A model generated the notes under the pieces. The model ran no database searches and was not told where the DNA came from. It worked only from the letters and a program-made list of their open reading frames with translations. The translations under genes were made by a program, and so were the position numbers. A stretch of 64,000 nucleotides of DNA from Streptomyces sp. NBC_00425 (lineage in GTDB: Bacteria; Actinomycetota; Actinomycetes; Streptomycetales; Streptomycetaceae), in the NCBI RefSeq assembly GCF_036030735.1, contig NZ_CP107928.1, forward strand, positions 6,572,001 to 6,636,000. Reading direction: 5' to 3'. Of this stretch, positions 1 to 8,902 are shown piece after piece. How positions within the stretch are numbered: position 1 is the first letter of the stretch; each line of letters begins with the position of its first letter.

Positions 1-106
1 TCCCCCATCGTGAGGTTCCCCGTGCTTACCGCCTTCTCCTTACGCCGTCGGAGAGCCGACGCCGCCTTCCGGGCGCTCGTCCCTCCCACTGGCCGGGGAG
101 GTTCCG

Positions 107-1165
107 ATGCCCGCTGCTGACATGCCCCTGATCGTCGATCTGGCCGGTCGCGATGACGAACTGCGTGCCCCCTTGGACGACTTGCGGCTTGGGCGCTGGT
201 CCGCTGCACGAGACCTACTGAGGAGGACGGGTCCGGACTGGGAGCTGCGGACTTCGCGCAGCCTGGTGCTCTCTGTGGGTGCGGGCTCCCTCGGCGCGAT
301 CAAGGCTTGGCTCTCTGAAGAGCCCTTCTCTGCCGACGCGTTGATGATGTGGGCGAGAGTGCTCACCCGCGAGGCACTGCGCGCCATGGACGAAGGGCGA
401 GACCGGGACCTCGTCCTCCAGGCCGGCGCTTTCGCGCGGGATGCCTGTTTCGGGGCTGTGGGTCGTTGGCCGGAGGATCCGGTGCCGTGGGTGGACCTGC
501 TCCGTTTGGCCAAACTGCCCGTCGGTCGCGGGGGTTTGAGGTTGCTGGACCCGTACTTCATCCAACGCCTTCAGCTCTGGGGCCAGAGCATTGAGATGAA
601 CCGATGGGACGAAGCCCCCGAGAAGGCGTTGTTCCCCGGGCCATGGCCCCTGTTACACGAGGCCGACCGGCGCCACCCCGGTAGCCGTGAGGCATACCAC
701 CGAATGCGGGAGTACGCCGAGCTTCGTGCGCCTTGGCTAGCTGTGGATTTCACCCGTTGGGCGTCTGGCGGCGCGCCGGAAGATTCCGCGTCCGCGCTCC
801 ACATGTTGCCGCTGCACGCCTTCGTCACGGAATACCAGCGCCGACACGGCAGTGGGGAGATCGGCGCGCTGTCGTTCTGGACCTCGGACCAGATTCGGCA
901 CTATGCGCGCCGTGCCCGGTTCGGCTGGTTCGAGTCGACACCCCCGAAGCAGCGTTCGCGATTGTCGCTTTTGGACCTGAACTACCTGGCGTTCACCCTC
1001 GTCGCCTCGGGCGAGGACGGGGCCGCCGCGGTGTTCAACGAGATTGGCCCGTACGCCACCAACGCGCCGTGGGAGACCTTCAGCACGAGTCTGCGCCGTG
1101 ACTGGCACTCCGAGTTCCTGCGCATGCGGGCCTCCGTCGTACGGCCAAGGGTCCGTCATCGATGA
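107..1165 (+). CDS. Hypothetical protein, possibly helical-repeat
   Basis: This 352-aa soluble protein has no signal peptide or membrane segment. It is rich in Leu, Ala, Arg and Trp, with regularly spaced helices around residues 20-150 and 180-230 that recall a TPR-like or bacterial transcriptional-activator-like fold, but I cannot name a family. The ATG start has a GGGGAGG ribosome site about 7 nt upstream. It stands alone on the plus strand, ending about 75 bp before the permease gene. Function unknown. Confidence 0.6.
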   Translation: MPAADMPLIVDLAGRDDELRAPLDDLRLGRWSAARDLLRRTGPDWELRTSRSLVLSVGAGSLGAIKAWLSEEPFSADALMMWARVLTREALRAMDEGRDRDLVLQAGAFARDACFGAVGRWPEDPVPWVDLLRLAKLPVGRGGLRLLDPYFIQRLQLWGQSIEMNRWDEAPEKALFPGPWPLLHEADRRHPGSREAYHRMREYAELRAPWLAVDFTRWASGGAPEDSASALHMLPLHAFVTEYQRRHGSGEIGALSFWTSDQIRHYARRARFGWFESTPPKQRSRLSLLDLNYLAFTLVASGEDGAAAVFNEIGPYATNAPWETFSTSLRRDWHSEFLRMRASVVRPRVRHR

Positions 1166-1240
1166 ACGCCCGGTAGCCGCCCACTCGCTCTCATACGCCC
1201 CGCCTCGTTTCGTCCCCTACATCACCTATGAGGATCACAA

Positions 1241-2746
1241 GTGCTCAGCAGTAGATCAGAAGCAATAGCGCATGACGACGCGGTCCTGGCCCAACTCGGG
1301 ATCAAGGCTGAACTCTCCCGGAAGATGGGGGTGTTCGGGAACTTCGCGATCAGTTTCTCCGTGATCTGCATTCTGGCCGGCGGCATGTCCCTGTTCGGCT
1401 TCGGCCTGGGCCACGGCGGACCCGCGGTCATGCTGGGCAGTTGGGTCGTGATCGGGTTCATGACGCTGCTTGTCGGGGTGTCCCTGGCCGACGTGGTCTC
1501 CGCCTATCCCACGAGCGGGGGTCCGTACTTCATGGCCGACAAGCTCGGCGGGCCGCGCTGGGGGTGGATGACCGGCTGGCTGAACCTGCTCGGACTGTGG
1601 GGCGCGATCGCTGGCATCGACTACGGCGCTGCCGCGTTCATCGGCGCCTTCGCCCAGCTCCAGTGGGACATCACCCCGACCGGCACAACGACCATGGGCA
1701 TCTTCGGGTGCATCCTGCTGGTGCACGGCCTGCTGAACGTATGCGGTGTACGCCTGGTGACCGTCCTCAACTCCATCTCCGTGTGGTGGCAGCTGGGCGG
1801 TGTCACGCTCATCGTCGGCACGCTCGCTCTCGCCCCTGTCCAGCACCGCTCGCCCGACTTCGTCTTCACCCAGTTTGTCAACGACAGCGGTTTCTCCAAC
1901 CCGCTCTATGTGTGCCTCATCGGCAGCCTGATCGCTGGGTACACGTTCTGCGGGTACGACGCCAGCTCCCACGTCGCGGAGGAGACCACCAAGGCGCAGA
2001 CCTCGGCCCCGAAGGGGATCGTGCACGCCATCACCGTGTCGTGGATCGCGGGCTTCATCCTGCTGGCGGGGATGCTGTCGGCGATCCAGGACTACAAGGG
2101 CACGCAGAACACGGCGACGGGCGTGCCCCCCGCCCAGATCTTCCTCGACGTGCTCGGCAACGTCGGAGCGAAGGCCCTGTTGCTGGTCGTGATCATCGCG
2201 ATGTTGTTCTGCGGCAACGCTGAGGTGGCCGCCGCGAGCAGGATGATCTACGCCTTCTCCCGCAGCCGGGCGCTGCCGCGGTGGCAGACCTTTCGGAGCG
2301 TCAGCCCCCGCACAAAGACCCCCGTCCCGGCGGTGTGGCTGGCGGTGGTGATGCCGTTCCTGCTCGCGTTGCCCGCTCTGTGGTCTCCGGCCGCGTACGG
2401 CGCGATCACCGCGATCAACGCAGTCGGGATGACCCCCGCGTACGGGATTCCCGTCTACCTCGCCCTGCGCAAGGGCGACGCGTACGTGCCCGGCCCGTGG
2501 ACGTTGGGCCGGTGGCGGCGCCCGATCGGCTGGATCGCCGTGATCTATGTCGTGGTCATCACGGTTGTCTTCTGCCTGCCCCAGACCTCTCCCGTGACCG
2601 CAGAGACCTTCAACTACGCCGGCGTGACTCTGGCGGTGGCCTTGGGGATCGCCTGGCTGACCTGGATCACCCGGGGCCGCCGCGACTATCAGCTCACCGC
2701 TCACACCACTGCGGCCGACCAGGCCAGCATGAAGGAGATCGTCTGA
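1241..2746 (+). CDS. APC-family amino acid/amine permease
   Basis: This 501-aa integral membrane protein has about 12 hydrophobic segments. The motif SAYPTSGGPYF near residue 90 is characteristic of the amino acid/GABA/choline branch of the APC superfamily, which imports amino acids or amines by proton symport. The start is GTG, with AGGA about 7 nt upstream. Its stop overlaps the ATG of the downstream ligase (TGATG), so the two are translationally coupled. That pairing suggests the imported compound is an amine or amino acid that is then gamma-glutamylated. The exact substrate cannot be read from sequence. Confidence 0.88.
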   Translation: MLSSRSEAIAHDDAVLAQLGIKAELSRKMGVFGNFAISFSVICILAGGMSLFGFGLGHGGPAVMLGSWVVIGFMTLLVGVSLADVVSAYPTSGGPYFMADKLGGPRWGWMTGWLNLLGLWGAIAGIDYGAAAFIGAFAQLQWDITPTGTTTMGIFGCILLVHGLLNVCGVRLVTVLNSISVWWQLGGVTLIVGTLALAPVQHRSPDFVFTQFVNDSGFSNPLYVCLIGSLIAGYTFCGYDASSHVAEETTKAQTSAPKGIVHAITVSWIAGFILLAGMLSAIQDYKGTQNTATGVPPAQIFLDVLGNVGAKALLLVVIIAMLFCGNAEVAAASRMIYAFSRSRALPRWQTFRSVSPRTKTPVPAVWLAVVMPFLLALPALWSPAAYGAITAINAVGMTPAYGIPVYLALRKGDAYVPGPWTLGRWRRPIGWIAVIYVVVITVVFCLPQTSPVTAETFNYAGVTLAVALGIAWLTWITRGRRDYQLTAHTTAADQASMKEIV

Positions 2747-4137
2747 TGGCTGACGGCGAAGAGCAGGGCACGGAGCCAGCCCCCGGTCTGACGACTTCAG
2801 ACCCGAGGAACCAGCTGCGCAAAGACGTCGGCAGCGGGGAGATCACCAGAGTCCTCCTGGCCGTGCCGGACATGTACAGCCGGCTCAAGGGCAAGGTGCT
2901 CGACGCCGAGGTGCTCCTTGAGCGGATGGGCTCTGCAGCGGAGATGTGCGCCTACATCCTGGCGACCGACCTCGACATGACCCCGCTCGACGACTACGAC
3001 CTCACCGGCTGGAAGCAGGGCTACGGCGATCTCGCCGTCAAGGCAGACCTGGGCACCGTGCGGATGCTGCCCTACCAGGTTGGGACTGCCGTCGTCGTAG
3101 GCGACGCCCTCAACCACGACGGTTCGCCGGTCGAGGTGGCGCCCCGTAACGTGCTCCGCCGCCAGTTGGAACGTCTCTCCGACGTCGGGTACCACGTCTC
3201 TCTGGGCATCGAGTCCGAGTTCTTGCTCCTGGCGGGGACGCCGGACAAGATCCGCCGCGCCGGTTATCGCGACCTGCGCCCGGCCTGGCCCCGCAACCTC
3301 GACTACGCCCTCGGACATCCTCCGAAGATCAGCGACTTCTTCCGCGACCTCCATTCCGATCTTCGCCTGGCCGGGATCCCGGTCGAAGCGATCAAGACTG
3401 AGGGGGCGGCTGGCCAGGTGGAGGTCACCTTCGCCCACGGGGACCCGATGGCGGCCTGCGATGCGTACCCCGTCTTTCGCCTGATTACAGACGACCTCGC
3501 CCAACGTCACGGAATGACACCCGTCTGGATGGCCACGCCGTTCACCGGGACCGGCAGCGGGCTGCACCTGCACGTGTCTCTGTGGTCGGCCAACGGAACC
3601 GCCTTCACCTATCACCGCGGTCAGGACCTGCCCCCAGCGATGGAACGGGCCATCGCCGGCCTCATCTCCGGCATGCCATCCCTGTCCCCTCTGTACGCGC
3701 CGTTCACCAACTCGTACAAGCGGTTCCGGCCGCATACCTTCGCCCCGACCCGTCACACCTGGGGCTTCGACAACCGAGGCTGCGCCGTACGAATCACCGG
3801 CGTCGGTAAGGGTGCCCACCTGGAGATCCGCCTGCCCGGGGCCGACGCCAACCCCTACCTCGCCCTCGCCGCATCCTGCGCCTCCATCACGCACGGTTTC
3901 CAAGACCAGCCCGAGTTGACCGACCCCTGCCACGGCGACGCCTACACCGCCCTCGCCGTCCCGATCGCCGCCACGCTTACCGAAGGCTCCGCCTACTTCA
4001 GCGGAGGCAAGGTACCGCTCGCCGCATTCGGCGAGACCGTCGTACGCCACTTCACCCGCGCCGCCCGAGCCGAAACCCAACGGGAGCGCACCCAGGTCAC
4101 CGACATCGAACGGGAGTACGGGATCGGGCACGGCTGA
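2746..4137 (+). CDS. Glutamine synthetase family protein (gamma-glutamyl-amine ligase-like)
   Basis: This 463-aa protein carries the GS catalytic motifs: ESE at 156-158 and the GQVEV region near 223 (metal and glutamate), HLHVSLW at 274-280, NSYKR at 322-326 and ExR plus DANPY at 360-371. GS-family enzymes make gamma-glutamyl phosphate from glutamate and ATP and transfer it to ammonia or an amine. The divergent N-terminus, the lack of a recognisable adenylylation site and the overlap with an amine-type permease favour a GlnA2/3/4-like polyamine or monoamine ligase over housekeeping GlnA. The open frame extends upstream into the permease gene, but the overlapping ATG is the natural start. Confidence 0.85.
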   Translation: MADGEEQGTEPAPGLTTSDPRNQLRKDVGSGEITRVLLAVPDMYSRLKGKVLDAEVLLERMGSAAEMCAYILATDLDMTPLDDYDLTGWKQGYGDLAVKADLGTVRMLPYQVGTAVVVGDALNHDGSPVEVAPRNVLRRQLERLSDVGYHVSLGIESEFLLLAGTPDKIRRAGYRDLRPAWPRNLDYALGHPPKISDFFRDLHSDLRLAGIPVEAIKTEGAAGQVEVTFAHGDPMAACDAYPVFRLITDDLAQRHGMTPVWMATPFTGTGSGLHLHVSLWSANGTAFTYHRGQDLPPAMERAIAGLISGMPSLSPLYAPFTNSYKRFRPHTFAPTRHTWGFDNRGCAVRITGVGKGAHLEIRLPGADANPYLALAASCASITHGFQDQPELTDPCHGDAYTALAVPIAATLTEGSAYFSGGKVPLAAFGETVVRHFTRAARAETQRERTQVTDIEREYGIGHG

Positions 4138-4356
4138 CGAAGGGCGGGCCCTAGCGAATCTCCTGTGCACGGCATCCCCCGCAGGCCTCTGTGGGTTCGA
4201 GGCTCGCTGTTGGAACGATCCACCCGCCCGGCAGTGGGTTCCGAGACCCCACGGCCCGACGAGACCTACCCGCTGTCGGACCGCCTTCGGCGCCCGGACG
4301 ACAGCAGCAGCACCAGAACGAAACCCCGAGAACTCCAAGAGAGAAGGAAGCTCCGC

Positions 4357-5256
4357 GTGTTCATCGACATCCCGAGCGAACTCGAAGCCACTCTGATCGA
4401 CCGTTCTCTCCCGCCTTGGGAACTGGACGGTTCGTTCCTGGCGCAGTCCACCATGAAGGAGTACCGGACCGAGCTGACGGCCACCCCGCGGTTCGAGGAG
4501 ACCGTCGCGACGCTGCGCCACGCGCTGACCGGGGCGGGCGGCGGGTACGCCGTGCTGCGCCTGGGAAACCTCGCCAAGGCGCTGGGGACCGACGGCGACC
4601 AGTTCCTGCGGCGGGTGACGGGCTTCGCGGCCGAGGTGGCCGTTCCCTTCTCGCCCTTCCCGCGGTGGCCCCTGTGGAAGGACATCGGGGTCAAGGTCGA
4701 CAAGGACCCCGGCAAGTCCAGCGGCATCGGGTACAACGCGTTCCACATGGACTTAGTGAACGGGACCCTGCCCCCGGACTACACCACGCTCCTGTGCGTC
4801 CGCCCCGACCCGCTCGGCGGCGGCCCCAGCATCCTCTCCGACGCCCACGCGGCGGTGGCGCGGCTGTCGGCGAACAGCCGCGCCCTCCTGGCCGAGTCGG
4901 CCTACCACTACGGGACCTTCTTCGACCTGCACGGCGTCGGCGAGGAGTACAAGCCGTTCCCGATCCTGGACGGCTCCGACCCAGGCGGGTTCGTCCGGTT
5001 CACCGCCAAGATGCTGAAGAGGTCCGAGCTCGGCCGGGCGCACGCCGACGCCGCCAGGGAACTCGCCGAGGAACTCGTCCGGGGACAGGTCTCCTTCATG
5101 CTCCAGCCAGGGGACTACCTCATCGTGAACCAGCGCCGCTTCCTGCACGGTCGGGAGGCGCTCCACAGCGGTCAGGAGACCATCCCAGTCGCCGACCGAC
5201 GGCTGCTCCTCCAGTTGTTCCTGCGCGCGAGGACCGGCGACGATTCGGCCGCGTAG
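4357..5256 (+). CDS. Fe(II)/2-oxoglutarate-dependent oxygenase, TauD/TfdA-like
   Basis: A 299-aa protein with the HxD...H iron triad: HMD at 130-132 and the distal His in HGR at 264-266, followed by RR near 281 suited to binding the 2-oxoglutarate carboxylate. The fold resembles TauD/clavaminate-synthase-like hydroxylases of amino acids. The GTG start is chosen because GAAGGAAG lies about 7 nt upstream and the family domain begins there; the frame is open further upstream but poorly protein-like. It lies about 220 bp after the GS-like gene, so it may be a separate unit. Substrate unknown. Confidence 0.75.
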   Translation: MFIDIPSELEATLIDRSLPPWELDGSFLAQSTMKEYRTELTATPRFEETVATLRHALTGAGGGYAVLRLGNLAKALGTDGDQFLRRVTGFAAEVAVPFSPFPRWPLWKDIGVKVDKDPGKSSGIGYNAFHMDLVNGTLPPDYTTLLCVRPDPLGGGPSILSDAHAAVARLSANSRALLAESAYHYGTFFDLHGVGEEYKPFPILDGSDPGGFVRFTAKMLKRSELGRAHADAARELAEELVRGQVSFMLQPGDYLIVNQRRFLHGREALHSGQETIPVADRRLLLQLFLRARTGDDSAA

Positions 5257-5382
5257 CCGGCCGACGGCACCGGTGACCTACCGGGTCCAGCCCCTGAGCA
5301 CGCGGCACTGCCACGGGGCGGGGGCCGGTCGGGCACCCCCGGAAACAGCCGCGTACCGGGCTCCCCAGGCCCGTGCACGGCC

Positions 5383-6156
5383 CTAGATGCGGGAGTTGCG
5401 CAGCGACTGCCACACAGCGCCGGCCAGCGCCCGCGTCGCCCGCGGGGCCGACAGACGCTCGTGCTCGCGGTACAGGGCCCAGTTGTATTGCACGAGCGAC
5501 AGCTTGTTGGAGGACAGCGATCCCGCCTGGTGGGCCCTGTACACCGCAAGCGGCTCAGCCAGGCCCCGGGCGTCAGCTCCGTCCCGCATGATCGACAGCC
5601 AGAGGGCGTAGTCCTGGCGCTTGCGCATCTCCGGCATCAGCCTCGTGCCCAGGACATTGCGGTCGTACATGGCGGTGAGAGCACCGATGTGGTCCTGGAC
5701 CAGCATCGCGCGGTAGTCCACGTGCTCCCGCGCACGGATCACCCGCCCGTTCGGGACCCAGTCGGTGCTCTCGCCGTCGTAGTCGGCGTCCATCTTGAAG
5801 TACGAGGTGAACGTCAAAGGCGCAGTCGCCTCCGCAGCGAAGGCGAGCTGCTTCTCGGTCTTCTCCGGAAGCCACATGTCGTCGCTGTCGAGAAAGGCGA
5901 TGTAGTCCCCGCGGGCCCGCTCGATCGCGAGGTTGCGGGCCCGGCCCGCACCGCCCCGTTCGGGTGCCGACTCCGGCAGGACGCGCTCGTCCTGCTCGGC
6001 GAACTCACGGAGCAGGTCCATGGAGCCATCGGAGGACTGGTCGTCGGTGACCAGCAGCTCCAGGTCGCTGTGGGTCTGCGTGAGCACCGATCGGACGGCT
6101 GCGCCGAGGGTGGCTGCCGAGTTGTACACGGGCATCACGACAGACACCAGGGGCAC
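5383..6156 (-). CDS. Family 2 glycosyltransferase
   Basis: A 257-aa GT-A-fold protein starting VPLVSVVMPVYN, the classic GT2 opening. DSDD near 90-93 is the metal/nucleotide-sugar DxD motif, and QDYALW near 180 matches the catalytic-base region. There is no membrane segment, so it likely acts at the cytoplasmic face on a lipid- or protein-linked acceptor. The GTG start has AGGAG 7 nt upstream. It is divergent from the UDP-sugar dehydrogenase, with 66 bp between starts, implying a shared promoter region and a common surface-glycan role. Confidence 0.85.
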   Translation of the reverse strand: MPLVSVVMPVYNSAATLGAAVRSVLTQTHSDLELLVTDDQSSDGSMDLLREFAEQDERVLPESAPERGGAGRARNLAIERARGDYIAFLDSDDMWLPEKTEKQLAFAAEATAPLTFTSYFKMDADYDGESTDWVPNGRVIRAREHVDYRAMLVQDHIGALTAMYDRNVLGTRLMPEMRKRQDYALWLSIMRDGADARGLAEPLAVYRAHQAGSLSSNKLSLVQYNWALYREHERLSAPRATRALAGAVWQSLRNSRI

Positions 6157-6222
6157 AGCACTTCTCCTTGCCAGACCAGGAACGACGGTCCATTCAAGCA
6201 CCGCAATCGAGTAGGAGCTGCC

Positions 6223-7473
6223 ATGCAGATAGTTGTCGCTGGTCAGGGCTACGTAGGGCTTCCCCTGGCCGTGCGCGCCGCCGAGATGGGTCACCGTGTC
6301 GTCGGCTACGACGTGGACACGCACCGCGTCCAGCAGCTCGCCGCCGGCCAGTCCTACGTGGCGGACGTGGACTCCTCGCGGCTGCGCGCGGTGCTGGACT
6401 CCGGGGCCTACTCCGCGACCGCCGACGCTGCCGCGCTGGCCGGCTTCGACATCGCGGTGATCACCGTGCCGACCCCGCTGCGGGACGGCGTGCCCGACCT
6501 GACCTACATCGAGTCCTGCGCCCGGACGCTGGGCAAGCACCTTCGCCCCGGTGGGACGGTGGTCCTGGAGTCCACGACCTATCCCGGCACCACCGAGGAG
6601 CTGTTGCTGCCGATCCTGGAAGAGGTGTCGGGCCTCAAGGGCGGGGTGGACTTCCTGGCCGGATTCAGTCCCGAGCGGATCGGAAACAAGCGGTGGTCGT
6701 TCGACGGGACGCCGAAGTTGGTGTCCGGAATCGACGCCAAATCACTCGATGTGATCCAGGGCTTCTACGACGGCATCTTTCAGACCACGGTGCCGGTGTC
6801 CGGGACGAAGGTCGCCGAGCTGGCCAAGCTGATCGAGAACACCTTCCGGTTCGTCAACATCTCCATGGTCAACGAGATGGCGATGCTGGCCGCCTCCCTC
6901 GGCGTGAACATCTGGGAGGCGATCGACGCCGCCGCAACCAAGCCCTTCGGATTCACACGGTTCACTCCGGGGCCGGGAGTCGGCGGGCACTGCCTGCCTG
7001 TTGACCCGATGTTCCTCTCGTGGAAGGCCCAGCAGGAGCTTGGCGCCCCGTTCCGGTTCGCGGAACTCGCCGCCGACGTGAACCGGCACATGCCCGACTA
7101 CGTCGTCCGGCGTCTCGTGGGTGCACTCGGCAAGCGCGGCATGCCCGTCAGGGGATCTCGGATTCTGCTGCTCGGCCTGACCTACAAGTACAACGCCACT
7201 GACCTTCGTAATTCACCTTCGGCACGTGTCGCCGAACTTCTCATCGACCTCGGTGCCGAGGTTCGCGGTGCCGAACCCAACATCCCGGACGGCGACGACA
7301 CCAAGCTGAACGTGCTTCGCGTCGATGCGAGCCCGGACGAGGTGGGGGCCGCTGATGCAGTGGTTCTTCTCATGGACCACCCGCGATTCGACCTCCCGAT
7401 GATCGAGAAATGCGCAACCTATGTTCTCGACTGCCGAAACCGTCTTTCCGGAGTGAACGTCGAGACTCTTTAG
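6223..7473 (+). CDS. Nucleotide-sugar (UDP-glucose/UDP-HexNAc) dehydrogenase
   Basis: A 416-aa protein of the UDP-glucose/GDP-mannose dehydrogenase family, which oxidises a UDP-hexose to its uronic acid with two NAD+. It shows a Rossmann GQGYVGLPLA (7-16), LESTTYPGTTEE (near 115-126), a middle dimerisation domain with lysine in ELAKLIENTFRF (about 202), the catalytic Cys257 in GVGGHCLPVDP and the C-terminal LGLTYK motif. The pattern is closest to the WecC/UDP-N-acetyl-hexosaminuronate branch. The start ATG follows TAGGAG at 6212. It probably supplies a uronic-acid donor to the flanking glycosyltransferases. Confidence 0.88.
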   Translation: MQIVVAGQGYVGLPLAVRAAEMGHRVVGYDVDTHRVQQLAAGQSYVADVDSSRLRAVLDSGAYSATADAAALAGFDIAVITVPTPLRDGVPDLTYIESCARTLGKHLRPGGTVVLESTTYPGTTEELLLPILEEVSGLKGGVDFLAGFSPERIGNKRWSFDGTPKLVSGIDAKSLDVIQGFYDGIFQTTVPVSGTKVAELAKLIENTFRFVNISMVNEMAMLAASLGVNIWEAIDAAATKPFGFTRFTPGPGVGGHCLPVDPMFLSWKAQQELGAPFRFAELAADVNRHMPDYVVRRLVGALGKRGMPVRGSRILLLGLTYKYNATDLRNSPSARVAELLIDLGAEVRGAEPNIPDGDDTKLNVLRVDASPDEVGAADAVVLLMDHPRFDLPMIEKCATYVLDCRNRLSGVNVETL

Positions 7474-7525
7474 CTTCTCGGAATGCCCCCGGACCGCAGC
7501 CAACCCTTCATCTTCGGGAGTTCTC

Positions 7526-8902
7526 TTGCGCGACGAATGGGAACACGCCCACACGGACTACACCATGCCCGTGCAGCGTCGCATTCCTGCCTCGCTGGCT
7601 GAAAGCGAGAGCGACTGGCGCCACTATCTGGAATGCTCAACCCCCAACGGCTGGTTGATACAGAACAACGCCATGACTGACGCGCTCGTCAGCGGAAAGC
7701 CGATGTACCTGCTCCACACCACCAAGGACATCGACGCCATCCGCATCAGTCGGCAGTTGCACGTCTCCACCGGATGCCTGGTCGGAGCCCTGTACTGCTC
7801 GCCTCTCGTCAGTCAGGGCGAGGGGCTGCGTCCACACAACCTCGGCGCCTACCTGATGCGGACGAAGCCTTCCACCACGCCCATGGTCTTCGAGGTCATC
7901 CCGGATGCCCCGATCCGGCCCAAGGGCGTCGACTACCTGCATCTCGGTGCCATCCACCTGCGTACCTACCTGCGCTACCAGAGCTTCCTCACTCCGGCCG
8001 AGAACGACCAGCTCGACCGCGCGGTGCTGGCCGGGCTGCGTGCCGCGGCCGTGTTCCTCGACACCGCTCTGCACAACGCCGCCGGCCATGCCACTCCGGC
8101 ACCCGAGTTCATCGACCAGTTGTCCGAGGCCGTGGCCCACGTGCCGTTCCTCGGCTACCTGTACTTCGAGGTTCTGTCCGAATACCTGATGCTCCACTCC
8201 GTTACTCCGGAGACCAAGACCTACGCCCAGGCGGGAGAGCTGAACAACTGGCTCTACAAGCGACTCGCCTTCGCCGCCGTGGACGGCATGGACCAGTTGT
8301 TCGACCTAGCCCGTTTCAATCTGCGCTATCACCGGCTCGTCCAGCTCATCGAAGGCATGGAACCAGCTCTCGGCTCGGGAGTCGCCGAGTACGTTCGGCG
8401 ACGACTGTCCCACCTGTTCGCCCGGACCGCGCTGCACCCATCCCAGGATGCGGCATCGGTCACCTTCCACGGCGTCGATCTCGGCACGCTTCGGAAAGCC
8501 GCGCCCGGACTGATCGGCCAGATGATCTTCCGCGAGATCCGGTACATGCCGCGCTACCAGCAGCTGTACCACTGCTTCGAGAAAGCCAAGGCCCTTGAGG
8601 CATGGGACTACTGGAACAACGAGGGAATACCCACCCCCTTCAACGGAGTCCTCCCCAAGGGAGAGATAGGGATAAATCCCGTCTACGCCCGATCGGCAGT
8701 CAGAGTATGGACGGCAGAACTGGACGGTAAGGGCTATTTGCATCCGGCCGATGAGGTCACGGCTATCTTCACACCGCACCTGGCGTCATGGTGGGCGCCA
8801 CCCCGTCATCGCGAGATACAGAACGCCACCGATGATTCACGATTCGGGGTGGCTCTGGGAGCCCGACCTCCGGTTCCACCGATGAATGGAGTTTCCGCAT
8901 GA
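7526..8902 (+). CDS. Hypothetical protein in glycan cluster
   Basis: A 458-aa protein with no confident family. Its TTG start has GGGAG about 5 nt upstream. The N-terminal 130 residues (LLHTTKDIDAIRIS, then YCSPLV and HNLGAYLM) faintly resemble ADP-ribosyltransferase or RES-type folds that begin LYHAT..., but I do not rely on that. Residues 150-370 are largely helical. It overlaps the downstream glycosyltransferase by 4 bp (ATGA), so it is in the same operon and probably acts on the same glycan or its carrier. Cytoplasmic; no signal peptide. Confidence 0.7.
   Translation: MRDEWEHAHTDYTMPVQRRIPASLAESESDWRHYLECSTPNGWLIQNNAMTDALVSGKPMYLLHTTKDIDAIRISRQLHVSTGCLVGALYCSPLVSQGEGLRPHNLGAYLMRTKPSTTPMVFEVIPDAPIRPKGVDYLHLGAIHLRTYLRYQSFLTPAENDQLDRAVLAGLRAAAVFLDTALHNAAGHATPAPEFIDQLSEAVAHVPFLGYLYFEVLSEYLMLHSVTPETKTYAQAGELNNWLYKRLAFAAVDGMDQLFDLARFNLRYHRLVQLIEGMEPALGSGVAEYVRRRLSHLFARTALHPSQDAASVTFHGVDLGTLRKAAPGLIGQMIFREIRYMPRYQQLYHCFEKAKALEAWDYWNNEGIPTPFNGVLPKGEIGINPVYARSAVRVWTAELDGKGYLHPADEVTAIFTPHLASWWAPPRHREIQNATDDSRFGVALGARPPVPPMNGVSA

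Noticed and set aside
2797..4746. 649-codon open frame antisense to the glutamine-synthetase-like and oxygenase genes
   Set aside because: High-GC mirror of real genes: Arg/Gly/Val-rich, no domain motifs, no ribosome site, and two well-supported genes lie opposite.
5461..6222. N-terminal extension of the UDP-sugar dehydrogenase frame
   Set aside because: The frame is open only because it mirrors the GT2 gene; the Rossmann fold begins at ATG 6223 with a ribosome site.
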